This document shows positions 43,063 through 53,135 of a DNA stretch of 64,000 nucleotides, one piece after another; position 1 is the first letter of the stretch, and the number at the start of each line of letters is the position of its first letter. The translations under genes and the position numbers were made by a program. The stretch is from Pseudocolwellia agarivorans. Its GTDB lineage: Bacteria; Pseudomonadota; Gammaproteobacteria; Enterobacterales; Alteromonadaceae. The stretch lies in assembly GCF_002000085.1 (NCBI RefSeq), contig NZ_MUZU01000001.1:310001-374000 (forward strand), given 5' to 3'. Below the pieces are notes generated by a model. It had not been told where the DNA came from, did no database searches, and saw only the letters and a list, made by a program, of their open reading frames with translations.

Positions 43063-44163
43063 ATGTTTGATGATATACGACCTTATCGAAATGATGAGGT
43101 AACTGCTGTAATACAAAAGTTAATTAATGAGCCAGCATTGCAAGCTTCAATTGCCGGTATAAAACTACCGCTAACCTATAAAATTTTCCCGTCGTTAGCC
43201 AAACTTATTGTTAAAGTTTATTTTAAAAGTCGTTTAAGAAAATTTAAATGTATAGATGATATTCAAAAAGAAGTTGCTAAGTATCTTTATCACTTAATTG
43301 ATACGAGTTGCTCGCACTTTTCATATAATGGCATCAGTAAAATAGATCCAAATAAACCGTCATTATTTATTAGTAATCATCGCGATATTGTTATGGATGT
43401 TGCTTTAGTTAATTTAGCTTTGTATCAAAGTGGAATAACTACGGTAGAAGCTGCTGTTGGCGATAATTTATTAAACCAACCTTGGGTGTCTGACCTAATG
43501 CGTTTAAATAAAAGCTTTATTGTGAAGCGCAGTGAAAAAACTAAACGAGCCATGCTAACAGCATCAAAACAGCTTTCGAGTTACATTCACTACACGTTAT
43601 CTGAAAATCAGCAAAATATTTGGATAGCTCAACGTGAAGGCAGAGCTAAAGATGGTATTGATAAAACCAATTCTGCACTTATTTCTATGCTACTGTTAAA
43701 TAAAGGTAAAGAAACGAGTATCAGCGACTATTTAACGCAGTTAAATATTATTCCTGTAGCGATTTCTTACGAATTTGATCCGTGCGATCAAGATAAAGCA
43801 AAAGAGTTAGCAGCAAAAGAAGCAACCGGTGAATATCAAAAATCAGAAAATGAAGATTTTGATAGCATAACCCGAGGTTTGGTAGGTAAAAAAGGACATG
43901 TACATATTGAGTTTTGCGATCCTATCCTAGGTGATTTTGAAGATAGCAAAGCCATAGCTCAAGCCATTGATGAAAAAATCATTGCTAATTATAAACTTTA
44001 CGACAGTAATCAAAAAGCTTATGAGCTACTGAAAAATACAGAAATTGAGCCAAGTGACAACCCTCTTTACAATAGGCTTCAACAATTGACTAACGAACAG
44101 AAAAAATGGTTGTTAACTATGTATGCTAATCCTGTGTTAGCTAAAGAAACCTTAAATACCTAA
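43063..44163 (+). CDS. PlsC-like acyltransferase family protein
   Basis: The 366-residue protein has an acyltransferase motif SNHRDIVMD (about 103-111), a later block AQREGRAKDG (about 190-199) fitting the substrate-binding EGTRS-like motif of glycerolipid acyltransferases, and VAISYEFDPCD. The spacing between His and the second Asp is five residues rather than the usual four, though Asp also occurs at +2. It probably acylates lysophospholipid at the inner membrane, but the substrate is unproven. A strong terminator follows. Confidence 0.8.
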   Translation: MFDDIRPYRNDEVTAVIQKLINEPALQASIAGIKLPLTYKIFPSLAKLIVKVYFKSRLRKFKCIDDIQKEVAKYLYHLIDTSCSHFSYNGISKIDPNKPSLFISNHRDIVMDVALVNLALYQSGITTVEAAVGDNLLNQPWVSDLMRLNKSFIVKRSEKTKRAMLTASKQLSSYIHYTLSENQQNIWIAQREGRAKDGIDKTNSALISMLLLNKGKETSISDYLTQLNIIPVAISYEFDPCDQDKAKELAAKEATGEYQKSENEDFDSITRGLVGKKGHVHIEFCDPILGDFEDSKAIAQAIDEKIIANYKLYDSNQKAYELLKNTEIEPSDNPLYNRLQQLTNEQKKWLLTMYANPVLAKETLNT

Positions 44164-44199
44164 CAACTCTGCATTTATCAATTATCATATAATCTTAAT

Positions 44200-44236
44200 A
44201 ACGCATTTGTTTTCGGTTGCTAAAAACAAATGCGTT
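44200..44236. terminator. Bidirectional terminator, acyltransferase / M18 peptidase
   Basis: A perfect 14-bp stem (AACGCATTTGTTTT with AAAACAAATGCGTT) with a 9-nt loop sits between convergent genes; the inner T and A runs contribute to the arms. Confidence 0.75.
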
Positions 44237-44251
44237 TAACTCTACTTATTA

Positions 44252-45685
44252 TTACTTTTCTTGATAAAAAGCTGACATAGCTTTATAAAGCGAATATAAA
44301 TCGACTTTAGAACCAACCGCATAAGGGGAATGTATAGATAGAATAGGGATACCAAAGTCTATAACTTCCATATTGTCATTTGATAAATCACTCCCTATTG
44401 TTCCACCCGATGCTTTACCTTTATAGGTAGAGGTTTGCCATTTGATTTTATTGTTATCTAAATAGTTACGCGTCCATGCCATATACTCTGAGTTAGCATT
44501 AAAACCACCGCCATAAAGTTTTAAGTTAACACCATTACCTAAACGCGGAGCATTACCTAATTCCCATACGCCAGCCCAAGAAGGGTTAACACCAGGGTTT
44601 ACATCGGCAGAAATAACTTTGGTTTCTCTTAATACTTTGCGTAGCTGGTAATCATTATAACTATCGCCTTTTTCTTTATATAAAAGCTGGCTGAGCAAAT
44701 CAACCAAATAACTTGAACCTGCCCCAGTGTTGTTAATATTACCCACTTCTTCATTGTCAACTAAGTAAGCTATAGAAGTATATTCAGGTTTATTTTGTTC
44801 TATTAATGCATTAACGGCTGCAATAGCTGATGCTTTATCATCATGTCCGTATGCGGCGATCATACTACGATCAAAACCAACATCACGAGGCTTTAAAGCA
44901 GGTATTAAAGCTAATTCAGCAGACACTAAGTCTTCAAGGCTAATATCATACTCTGTAAGTAAAAAGTTGGTAACTACATCTTTAATAGGAGTATCAAGAG
45001 CAGGTTTAGCGGCAATAATAACATCTAGTTCTTCTTTTTTAATCACTTCTCGGCTGGTGCGACTTCTATTATCGTGATCAACGTGAGGCGCTAAATCTGG
45101 CACAAGTAAAATAGGATCGTTTTCATTAAAACCTACTGAAATATTAACAGTTTTTCCGTCTTTTTTATCGACACGCCCTACTAGCGCTAATGGTACATTG
45201 ACCCATTGATAGGTTTTAATACCTCCGTGTACATAAGTTTGAAATAAGGCAAACTTTTCTTTTTCGTATAATGGGCGCCCTTTTAACTCTAAACGTGGTG
45301 AATCGATATGGGCACCTACTATACGTGTACCATTTTCTAATGATTTTTTACCTACAACTATTAGCGAGATGGTTCTATCTCTATTTACATCATAAAAACG
45401 AGATCCAGGTGTTAACTTACTTTTATCTGTAAGTTTTTTAAAACCTTTCTTTTCAACCCTTTTAACGGTTTCAGTAACAAAAGTAAGTTCTGTTGGTGAT
45501 TTATAAATATAATCTTTATATTCGTTAGCATACGCTTCAACAGCCTTTAATTCTTTTTTAGAAAGGCTTAGCCAACTTGAGTGAACAGGTTCTTTTTCTT
45601 CTTTATTGTCTTTAGCAAAACTAACTGCAGGTATTGAAAGCCCTGTAATAACAGCAAGGCATGTGATTGTTTTTATTAAATTCAT
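44252..45685 (-). CDS. M18 family zinc aminopeptidase with signal peptide
   Basis: The 477-residue protein has M18 landmarks: GAHIDSPRLELKGRPL (His/Asp metal ligand), GRVDKKDG, DNEEVGN (catalytic Glu and ligand) and SIHSPYAVGSK with the last His ligand. Unlike most M18 enzymes it begins with a clear signal peptide (MNLIKTITCLAVITGLSIPA, cleavage after SFA near residue 24), so it should act in the periplasm or be released. The substrate is presumably peptides with acidic or neutral N-termini. It is monocistronic. Confidence 0.9.
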   Translation of the reverse strand: MNLIKTITCLAVITGLSIPAVSFAKDNKEEKEPVHSSWLSLSKKELKAVEAYANEYKDYIYKSPTELTFVTETVKRVEKKGFKKLTDKSKLTPGSRFYDVNRDRTISLIVVGKKSLENGTRIVGAHIDSPRLELKGRPLYEKEKFALFQTYVHGGIKTYQWVNVPLALVGRVDKKDGKTVNISVGFNENDPILLVPDLAPHVDHDNRSRTSREVIKKEELDVIIAAKPALDTPIKDVVTNFLLTEYDISLEDLVSAELALIPALKPRDVGFDRSMIAAYGHDDKASAIAAVNALIEQNKPEYTSIAYLVDNEEVGNINNTGAGSSYLVDLLSQLLYKEKGDSYNDYQLRKVLRETKVISADVNPGVNPSWAGVWELGNAPRLGNGVNLKLYGGGFNANSEYMAWTRNYLDNNKIKWQTSTYKGKASGGTIGSDLSNDNMEVIDFGIPILSIHSPYAVGSKVDLYSLYKAMSAFYQEK

Positions 45686-45706
45686 TTATTATTTTCTCCA
45701 TTACAC

Positions 45707-45781
45707 CAATTGAAATTATAAATCCGTCAGCTTAGAGCTACAGCAGTGAACTCCCAAAAAGGAATTTATAACTTAATTGGC
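45707..45781. repeat. 75-bp inverted-repeat element
   Basis: The ends are CCAATT...AATTGG. The arms CCAATTGAAATTATAAATCC and GGAATTTATAACTTAATTGG are complementary apart from small indels, and enclose about 35 bp. It lies just upstream of the M18 gene and could be a small mobile or REP-like palindrome. Only one copy was noticed here. Confidence 0.45.
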
Positions 45782-45886
45782 ATTTATCATATTTAACATA
45801 ATAAAAGTGAATAATACTGAATTTCAAGTATTACACGTTGAGTGGTGCTTATACCAAGTTGATTAATTAAGAAAGGAAGAAGAGAA

Positions 45887-45914
45887 CCTTTGTTTATTTA
45901 TAAGTCAACAAAGG
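45887..45914 (-). terminator. Terminator candidate after kdsB
   Basis: An 8-bp stem (CCTTTGTT with AACAAAGG) with a 12-nt loop, 16 bp downstream of the kdsB stop codon, is followed on the minus strand by TTCTCTTCTTCC. Confidence 0.5.
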
Positions 45915-45929
45915 CTCAAATTAATAATA

Positions 45930-46700
45930 TTAGTTGCTAAGGGTTTTCGCGTATTGAATCGCTCTTTCAAGATCTTCAGGTGTATCAACACCTTCTACAG
46001 GCACCGTTGATTCAGCAACAGCGACATGTATTTTTTCACCTTGCCATAGAACTCGTAGTTGCTCTAAAGATTCAATTTGTTCTAATTGGCTAGCTGGCCA
46101 AGTAACATAATCTTTAATAAAACCGGCTCTGTATGCATAAATACCAATATGCCTTAAATAGAAGTCACCTATTTCCGCAATGGCATCTTTATTTAAAAAA
46201 CGGTTACGATCATATGGAATAGTTGCTCTGCTAAAATATAGTGCATGGCCATTTTTATCGCAAAGCACCTTTACGGCATTAGGATTAAACGCTTCTTCTA
46301 CATCCGTTATTTTTATTGCTAATGTTGCCATTCTAGCACTATTTTGAATAGCTAAATTATCTGCCACTTGCGCGATATTTTCGGGTGGAATAAAGGGTTC
46401 ATCACCTTGTACATTGACGATAACTTGATCATCGGTAAACTGATATGTGGTCATCACTTCAGCTAGTCGTTCAGTACCTGACTGGTGATCACTACGTGTT
46501 TTACACACCTCTCCGCCAAAGCTCTTAACAACACTTTCTACTTCATCGTTATCTGTTGCAACAATAACTTGGCTTGCGCCACTTAGCTTAGCTTTTTCAA
46601 CAACCCATTGAATCATGGGTTTACCATTAATATCAGCTAACACTTTACCCGGTAAGCGCGTCGATTCATATCGAGCTGGTATAACTACAATAAATGACAT
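45930..46700 (-). CDS. kdsB: 3-deoxy-manno-octulosonate cytidylyltransferase KdsB
   Basis: The 256-residue enzyme activates Kdo as CMP-Kdo for lipopolysaccharide core synthesis. Visible signatures are [20 protein letters not shown], seen as [30 protein letters not shown] and [11 protein letters not shown]. It is the last gene of msbA-lpxK-ycaR-kdsB, 21 bp after ycaR, so lipid A export, the LpxK kinase and Kdo activation are co-ordinated. Confidence 0.97.
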   Translation of the reverse strand: MSFIVVIPARYESTRLPGKVLADINGKPMIQWVVEKAKLSGASQVIVATDNDEVESVVKSFGGEVCKTRSDHQSGTERLAEVMTTYQFTDDQVIVNVQGDEPFIPPENIAQVADNLAIQNSARMATLAIKITDVEEAFNPNAVKVLCDKNGHALYFSRATIPYDRNRFLNKDAIAEIGDFYLRHIGIYAYRAGFIKDYVTWPASQLEQIESLEQLRVLWQGEKIHVAVAESTVPVEGVDTPEDLERAIQYAKTLSN

Positions 46701-46721
46701 TTAAAATACGCCTTAATTAAA

Positions 46722-46898
46722 TTATTCTTCAGTGATTCTACGTGCTTCGTTTTCTAAAAGTACGGGTATATTTTTTTCTATGGGGTATGCTAAACGATCA
46801 AAGTTACAAATAAGCTCTTGATCATTTTTATTATAATCTAACTTTCCCTTGCAGACGGGACACGCTAATATTTCCATTAATTTTGTATCAAAAGCCAT
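46722..46898 (-). CDS. ycaR: Trm112/YcaR family small protein
   Basis: The 58-residue protein ([20 protein letters not shown] at the start) has the CPVCK knuckle and the later Cys ([20 protein letters not shown], seen as [15 protein letters not shown]) typical of the Trm112/UPF0434 family. Such proteins act as small partners or chaperone-like subunits. Only two or three Cys remain, so zinc binding is uncertain. It sits between lpxK and kdsB, as in E. coli. Confidence 0.92.
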   Translation of the reverse strand: MAFDTKLMEILACPVCKGKLDYNKNDQELICNFDRLAYPIEKNIPVLLENEARRITEE

Positions 46899-46936
46899 GA
46901 GATATTCTCTTTTTAATTTGTGTTAGTTTAGTTACG

Positions 46937-47998
46937 TTAGTTGTTAACATTATCTGTTTTGGAAGTGAGTACTCTTATTTTATCTAATAATGGTGTAATT
47001 TCTTGTTCTGAAAACTCAGCACCTACAGGTACATACCACCAATGCGCTTTTGCAAAGGCTTGACACTTTACCGCATCTTTTTCAGTCATTAATAAGGGAA
47101 TTGATGAAGGAAAATGGTTTAAGTCATTTTCTGTAAAATGATGATGATCGACAAAGCCTAATGCGTTTTCAACCTCAAATTTCTGATTGCGTAACGTGGT
47201 AAAAAAACGTTCTGGATCACCTATTCCAGCCATTGCGTTAACTTTTTTATATTGCTTTATAAATAGTTGTAAAGATATTTTTTCTCTAGTTTTTACATTA
47301 CAAACAAATTGAGGACACAACACCATATCTAAATAGTTTAACCTATTATCCATTGCTAACTGACCCTTTTGAAATTTTTCAGGTACAGAGGGCTGGTTAA
47401 AAATAACGTAGTCAACCGTATTTAAGCGCCATGCACCTTCTCGTAGAGGTCCTGCGGGTAGTAGTAAACCATTTCCAAATTTGCGTTTAGCATCAACAAT
47501 AATAAGCTCTATATCTCTAGCCAATTTATAATGTTGTAGGCCATCGTCAGCAATAATAATATTACATCCTTGCTCAATTAATAATCTTGCTGCTGCTACG
47601 CGATTTGAGCCAACAACAACAGGGGTCTGACAGCGTTTATAAATTAATATAGGTTCATCCCCTGCTTCATCTGCAGTGCTATTTTTATCAAGTAAGTAAG
47701 GATAATGAGGAGCCTTACCACCATATCCTCTACTTACTACACCTACATTCAAACCAAGTTTTAAGCATTGTTCAATCAAAAAAATAACAACAGGAGTTTT
47801 TCCGTTACCGCCAATACCTATATTACCAACAATAATAACGGGTGCTGAAACTTTGCAGGCTTTTAAAAGACCTATTTGATAAAAGAAACGTCGCAAGCTC
47901 GTAAGAACAAAAAACAACAAAGAGATAGGTAATAACAAAGGTACAACAAGCCATTTAGCTTGGTGTTGTTTAAACCATACTTTTTCAATAAGTCTCAT
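46937..47998 (-). CDS. lpxK: Tetraacyldisaccharide 4'-kinase LpxK
   Basis: The 353-residue inner-membrane-associated kinase has an N-terminal membrane segment (about 15-37), the P-loop variant GNIGIGGNGKTP (about 58-69), VGVVSRGYGGKAP and the DDGLQH motif. It phosphorylates the lipid A precursor at the 4' position. It follows msbA by 11 bp. Confidence 0.97.
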   Translation of the reverse strand: MRLIEKVWFKQHQAKWLVVPLLLPISLLFFVLTSLRRFFYQIGLLKACKVSAPVIIVGNIGIGGNGKTPVVIFLIEQCLKLGLNVGVVSRGYGGKAPHYPYLLDKNSTADEAGDEPILIYKRCQTPVVVGSNRVAAARLLIEQGCNIIIADDGLQHYKLARDIELIIVDAKRKFGNGLLLPAGPLREGAWRLNTVDYVIFNQPSVPEKFQKGQLAMDNRLNYLDMVLCPQFVCNVKTREKISLQLFIKQYKKVNAMAGIGDPERFFTTLRNQKFEVENALGFVDHHHFTENDLNHFPSSIPLLMTEKDAVKCQAFAKAHWWYVPVGAEFSEQEITPLLDKIRVLTSKTDNVNN

Positions 47999-48009
47999 AA
48001 ATATAATAA

Positions 48010-49767
48010 TTAACTAAATTGAAAACGGTGTAACTGCGCGTATGCACCATCTTTTTCAAGTAACGTTTTATGATCACCTTGCTCTATAATTTCACCTTCT
48101 TCCATGACAACAATATTATCAGCACTTTCAATAGTTGAAAGCCTATGAGCAATAACAATACAAGTGCGATTTTGTTGTAAAACTTGTAAGGCATCTTGAA
48201 TATGTCGTTCAGATTCAGTATCTAAAGCACTTGTCGCTTCATCTAAAATTAAAAAAGGTGCATCACATAATAATGCTCTAGCGATTGCAACCCGTTGCCT
48301 TTGACCACCTGAAAGCAATGCACCATTTTCTCCAACATTGGTATTTAAACCTTCGGGCATTTTTTCCGCAAATTCTAATACATGGGCATTTTTTGCCGCT
48401 GCAATAATCTCTTCTTCTGTAGCTTCTGGATTACCGTAAGCAATATTGTTCGCTAATGTGTCGTTGAACAAAACGACTTGCTGAGAAACATAAGCAAATT
48501 GCTTGCGAAGGTCTTTAAGCTTGTATTCAGTAATATTTACACCATCGATGAGTACTTCACCTGAGGTCGCGTTATAAAAGCGAAGTAATAACGAACTAGC
48601 CGTTGATTTACCGCTACCTGAACGACCAACAAAAGCAGTAGTTTCTCCGGGGTTAACTGAAAAATTTAATTTTTTTAATGCTAATTTTTTATCATTTTTA
48701 TATGAAAAATCTACATTATTGAATGATAAGGATCCTTTTGCTTTAACTAAAGCAAGTTGACCCGTATCTTTTTCTTTTTCTTCGTCTAAAACTTTAAAAA
48801 TACTAGCACAAGCCGCCATACCATTTTGAAACTCACTATTAACGGTTGTAAGCATTTTTAAAGGTCTTAGTAGCATAGTCATGCAGGTTATTACGGTAAT
48901 AAAAATCCCCGGAGTTAAGGTTTCTTTCATCCCATCAAGATTAGCCACGTACAGTACAAAAGCTAAGGCAAAAGAGGCAATAATTTGAATAAGAGGAACG
49001 CTAGCTGACTGCGTAGCGACTAATTTCATACGTTGTTGACGATTATGTCTATTAATTTTGTCAAAACGATCATATTCTCGTTGTTGCCCATCAAACGTTA
49101 AAACCACTTTATGAGCATTGAACGTTTGTTCTGCTGCCGTAGTAACCTGCCCCATGGCACTTTGAATGCTTTTACTGACTTTTCTAAAACGCTTAGAAAC
49201 AATAGTAACAATAACGGCAATAATAGGTGTAATGAGTAAGAATATGGCTGAAAGCTCCCAACTTTTATAAAACATAACAATCAGTAAACCAATAACAAAA
49301 GCACCTTGCTGAACTAAAGTCAGTAGTGCCTTACTGGTTGCCTGTAATACTTGTTCTGTATCGAATGTTAATTTAGATATTAACGACCCTGTCGATTCTT
49401 TATCATGAAAAGCAACGGGTAAAAACATAATGTGCTGAAACAACGCTTGTCTAATATCCGCAACTACATGATTACCTACCCAAGCTAAGCAATAGTTACC
49501 AATAAAGTGACAAATACCACGCACAACAAAACAAACAACAACAAATAAAGGTGCCCATTTCATAAAGTTAGGGTTTGTGCCTGAAAGACCTTCATCGATT
49601 AATGGCTGTAGCTGAGAAAAGAATAAAGTGTCAACGCCCGCATAACCTAACATACCTATTATTGCTGCCACAAACCCCATTTTATAAGGTTTAGTGTACG
49701 ACATCAGTCGTTTAAAGTTTTGCCAAGTATCTTCTTCAGGTAAGTTTGCTGTTTCGTTTTTAGACAT
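48010..49767 (-). CDS. msbA: Lipid A export ABC transporter MsbA
   Basis: The 585-residue half-transporter has six membrane segments (about 25-310) and an ATPase domain with Walker A GRSGSGKST, signature LSGGQRQR and Walker B LILDEATSALD. It flips core-lipid A across the inner membrane. The ATG at 49767 (MSKNE) has GAGAG seven to eleven bases upstream; an ATG four codons earlier lacks one. It heads the lpxK-ycaR-kdsB genes. Confidence 0.96.
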   Translation of the reverse strand: MSKNETANLPEEDTWQNFKRLMSYTKPYKMGFVAAIIGMLGYAGVDTLFFSQLQPLIDEGLSGTNPNFMKWAPLFVVVCFVVRGICHFIGNYCLAWVGNHVVADIRQALFQHIMFLPVAFHDKESTGSLISKLTFDTEQVLQATSKALLTLVQQGAFVIGLLIVMFYKSWELSAIFLLITPIIAVIVTIVSKRFRKVSKSIQSAMGQVTTAAEQTFNAHKVVLTFDGQQREYDRFDKINRHNRQQRMKLVATQSASVPLIQIIASFALAFVLYVANLDGMKETLTPGIFITVITCMTMLLRPLKMLTTVNSEFQNGMAACASIFKVLDEEKEKDTGQLALVKAKGSLSFNNVDFSYKNDKKLALKKLNFSVNPGETTAFVGRSGSGKSTASSLLLRFYNATSGEVLIDGVNITEYKLKDLRKQFAYVSQQVVLFNDTLANNIAYGNPEATEEEIIAAAKNAHVLEFAEKMPEGLNTNVGENGALLSGGQRQRVAIARALLCDAPFLILDEATSALDTESERHIQDALQVLQQNRTCIVIAHRLSTIESADNIVVMEEGEIIEQGDHKTLLEKDGAYAQLHRFQFS

Positions 49768-50014
49768 TAAGTCTCTCATTCATTTAAAATTAATTAACCT
49801 CATCTTGGGTTAATGATTATTTTAACGTTATTTTACTTGTACACCAACTAATTGGAGCTGAATTTATTCGCTAATCTGAATTATAAATCATGGCTATACA
49901 AAAAACGTTAAGCAATGTTTAAACACATTAATCTATTTTTATAAAAAAATTAGATACATCTTTTATTTCCGAACACCAAATACCTGCAAGGATCATAGGT
50001 ACAAAACAAAGTAT

Positions 50015-52477
50015 CTATTGTGCAAACCAAAAAGGGTAGATCCCTCGTTTATATGGTGTCACTGTGATTCTTTTGTTATTGCTGTTATGGGGCACTTCAT
50101 TAAATTTATCAAGTTGTACTTTTATTTCGACCATGCCGTGCTCTGCAGTATTAAAAGCTAAGACACCTTTTTCATCATATCTTTTTTGAACTAAAGTAGA
50201 AGGCATATTCCATCGATTCATAAAGCCTGAGCTATACACTACATATCTAGGCGATACAGCTTCAATAAAAGCCTGACTTGATGAAGTATTTGAACCGTGA
50301 TGAGGTGCAATAATAACATCTGAGTTTAATACTGGTAGAACTTCAAAGTTCGCAACAAGTAACTTTTCAACACGAGTAGAAATATCGCCTGTGAGTAATA
50401 CACTTTTACTGCCATCACTAATTTTTATTACACAAGAATGGTCGTTTTCATCGCCCACATAATTCATTTCATTCGATGGCCAAAGTACGCTAAAACTTAA
50501 ATCTTGCCAGATAAAACTTCCATCTTTAGTGCATTTTTCATCCCCTTTTAACACCGGATCGCTTGCTATCACTTTCTTAATATTAAGTAACTCTTTTAAC
50601 TTATTTAATCCGCCAGCATGATCGTTATCACTATGACTAATAATCACTTTATCTAATGTGTGAATGCCTTGATATTTCAAGTAAGGTAATATTGCAGCTT
50701 CTACCATATTAAATCCGCTAGGGTAACTTGCTCCCGTATCATAAAGGATCGCTTTATTGTTTTTTTCCACAACAATACTTAATCCTTGCCCCACATCTAA
50801 TACCGTCACTTTCCAGTCTCTATTCTGATTATTGAAAAAATGAATATAATAAAAAACAACCAAACAAAAAAATGATATTACACTGAGATATTTCCATTTA
50901 ACTGATAAAAAACGACTTCCCCCTATTATTGAAATGATGATGCTACCTACCAGAATATGACTAAACGAAACGTTAACTAAAGCCCAAGGTTGTTCAGACA
51001 ATATCACTAGCCAGTGCCATAAAATTTCTGTAGTAAAAGAAGCTAATTGATATAGAAATAAAGAAGAAAGATCACTAAATGGCATAACCAAAACAGCAAG
51101 TAAACACAAAGGGATACTTGTAAAACTCATTAATGGTACAGCGATTAAATTTGCGGCGATAGACACTAAAGACAGTTGATAGTTAAACAACATAGAAATA
51201 GGTAACATAAATATACTTAAACTAAGCTGAACCCAAAAAAGAGACTTAAGCCACGTTATTAACTTACTTTTACCTGTAAAAGACTGCTGAAAGCGCCACA
51301 CGGTTAATAAAATCAAGCTCACGGCATAAAACGATAGCCAAAAACTACCGCTAATTAAGCTCATTGGTGTTAGTAGCAGAACAATAAAAACAGTAAGAAA
51401 CAGCCATGTTAATAAACGAGGTTTAACCCCTATCATCCTAAAGCCCCAAAAAAATAAAAGCATGACTAATGCCCTTACTGTAGGTAAAGAAAAACCGGCA
51501 AGATAAGCATAGTAAAAAGCAATTAGGCAGCTAAAAAGCACAGCAATAAGTTTACTGTTTTTTGACAACAACAAATCAACATTAGGTGATTGCAGAGATG
51601 ATTTAAAAAAATAACGTAGGGGAATATATTTAATTAAAAAACTGATAATTAAAAAGCTTCCTGTGGCGATCAAACCTAAGTGTAGCCCTGAAATCGCAAT
51701 TAAATGCTGTGTATTAGTTTTATTGAGTACTAACCAAGTTGCTTGATCTATAGTACTTCTTTCTCCAAAACTTAATGCAGTTAATAAAGAAGATAATTGC
51801 CCTGGCGGCAATAAGGTTAGGGAATGTGAATATAATTGCTGACGATAACTGTTTTTGTTATTTACTCTTTCATTGTGTTTATGATTTATAACGTAACCAG
51901 TAGCTACAATATTGTTTTGCCTTAGCCACATTTGATAATTAAATCCTCCACGGTTAGCAAAACCATGAGGTGGTTTTAATTTTACTTTTAAAAACCATTC
52001 ATTACCTTGCTGAATAAGCTTTGACGATTTATTCCAACTAAGACGAGTAATAAGAGGAGTAGGTAATACTTGATGATCAATATGCGTAATTTCAAAATTA
52101 AATTTATAATTACGTTTATATTTAATTTTATTTTTTACTTTATTTTTAAAAAGTTGTTCTTTATTTTTGTCCTCGATTGGTAAGTCTAACTCTATTGTGG
52201 CAGGTATAGTTTTAACCTTACCAGTTACAAAATGAGTCGAGTTAAATAAGGTATTAACATCAATATTATTTTTCTGCCAAACTTGTTGATACTGTACTCC
52301 AGAATATAAAATCCAAGCAATACCTAAAAACAGCCCACTAATCGTTCGTGTCTTTTGGTACAATAAACAAGCTAAACCTAAACCAGTAAAGAAAATGACA
52401 TAAAAAAACTCTGGTACTATTGCCATAAATAATGACAATATAGCACCTATAAAGAACGTGATTAGCCACCCATCCAT
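50015..52477 (-). CDS. comEC: ComEC/Rec2 DNA internalization protein
   Basis: The 820-residue protein has an N-terminal DUF4131-like region (about 1-200), the polytopic competence domain (about 210-530) with TQHLIAISGLHLGL, and a C-terminal metallo-beta-lactamase-like domain (about 540-790) with ISHSDNDHAGG and APHHGSNTSS. It forms the inner membrane channel for single-stranded DNA in natural transformation; the MBL domain may degrade the non-transported strand. It lies upstream of msbA, as ycaI does in E. coli. Confidence 0.95.
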   Translation of the reverse strand: MDGWLITFFIGAILSLFMAIVPEFFYVIFFTGLGLACLLYQKTRTISGLFLGIAWILYSGVQYQQVWQKNNIDVNTLFNSTHFVTGKVKTIPATIELDLPIEDKNKEQLFKNKVKNKIKYKRNYKFNFEITHIDHQVLPTPLITRLSWNKSSKLIQQGNEWFLKVKLKPPHGFANRGGFNYQMWLRQNNIVATGYVINHKHNERVNNKNSYRQQLYSHSLTLLPPGQLSSLLTALSFGERSTIDQATWLVLNKTNTQHLIAISGLHLGLIATGSFLIISFLIKYIPLRYFFKSSLQSPNVDLLLSKNSKLIAVLFSCLIAFYYAYLAGFSLPTVRALVMLLFFWGFRMIGVKPRLLTWLFLTVFIVLLLTPMSLISGSFWLSFYAVSLILLTVWRFQQSFTGKSKLITWLKSLFWVQLSLSIFMLPISMLFNYQLSLVSIAANLIAVPLMSFTSIPLCLLAVLVMPFSDLSSLFLYQLASFTTEILWHWLVILSEQPWALVNVSFSHILVGSIIISIIGGSRFLSVKWKYLSVISFFCLVVFYYIHFFNNQNRDWKVTVLDVGQGLSIVVEKNNKAILYDTGASYPSGFNMVEAAILPYLKYQGIHTLDKVIISHSDNDHAGGLNKLKELLNIKKVIASDPVLKGDEKCTKDGSFIWQDLSFSVLWPSNEMNYVGDENDHSCVIKISDGSKSVLLTGDISTRVEKLLVANFEVLPVLNSDVIIAPHHGSNTSSSQAFIEAVSPRYVVYSSGFMNRWNMPSTLVQKRYDEKGVLAFNTAEHGMVEIKVQLDKFNEVPHNSNNKRITVTPYKRGIYPFWFAQ

Positions 52478-52518
52478 AGTGATTAATTCCTAAAAAAAGT
52501 TTTAAATTATTTTTATTT

Positions 52519-53037
52519 ATGCCTAAAAAATTTATTAAGCGTTTAATGCCAGATGCTCACTCTATAAAAACCAACAAATATTTACAAATTTTTGGTGATT
52601 TATTACACAATGCTAATCTTTGGCATTTAAATAGACGCTCTATAGCTAAAGCTTTTGCTGTAGGGTTATTCTTTGCTTTTATCCCTGTACCATTTCAAAT
52701 GGTATTAGCTGCGGGGATTGCTATTTTAGTTCACGCCAATTTACCCATCTCTATTGCTTTAGTTTGGATCACAAACCCTTTAACTATGCCTGCTATTTTT
52801 TATGTTTGCTATTTAGTAGGGACCTGGATAATAAATGCCCCTGCACAAGAATTTGAATTTCATGCAAGTTGGCAATGGATACTTGATAGTTTAACAACTA
52901 TTGGGCCAGCATTTTTATTAGGTTGCTTAGTGTGTGCTGTTGTTTTTTCAATAATTGGCTATGTGGGAATTCATAGCGTATGGCGCTTTTCAGTCATTAA
53001 AGAATGGAATAAACGTAAAAGCTTAAGAATAAAATAA
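52519..53037 (+). CDS. DUF2062 membrane protein
   Basis: The 172-residue protein has a basic N-terminus and three or four hydrophobic segments, with the DUF2062 signature SIAKAFAVGLFFAFIPVPFQM and ALVWITNPLTMPAIFY, in parts VGLFFAFIPVPFQM and NPLTMPAIFY. It is divergent from comEC, 41 bp apart. The function is unknown. Confidence 0.88.
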   Translation: MPKKFIKRLMPDAHSIKTNKYLQIFGDLLHNANLWHLNRRSIAKAFAVGLFFAFIPVPFQMVLAAGIAILVHANLPISIALVWITNPLTMPAIFYVCYLVGTWIINAPAQEFEFHASWQWILDSLTTIGPAFLLGCLVCAVVFSIIGYVGIHSVWRFSVIKEWNKRKSLRIK

Positions 53038-53135
53038 CGCTTTAATAAAGATAAACAATATAAATCTTAGAATAAATACTATACTTTTTAATGAGGTGTC
53101 GTTATTGTAAATTGTCTATTCTAAAGAAAAAAATA

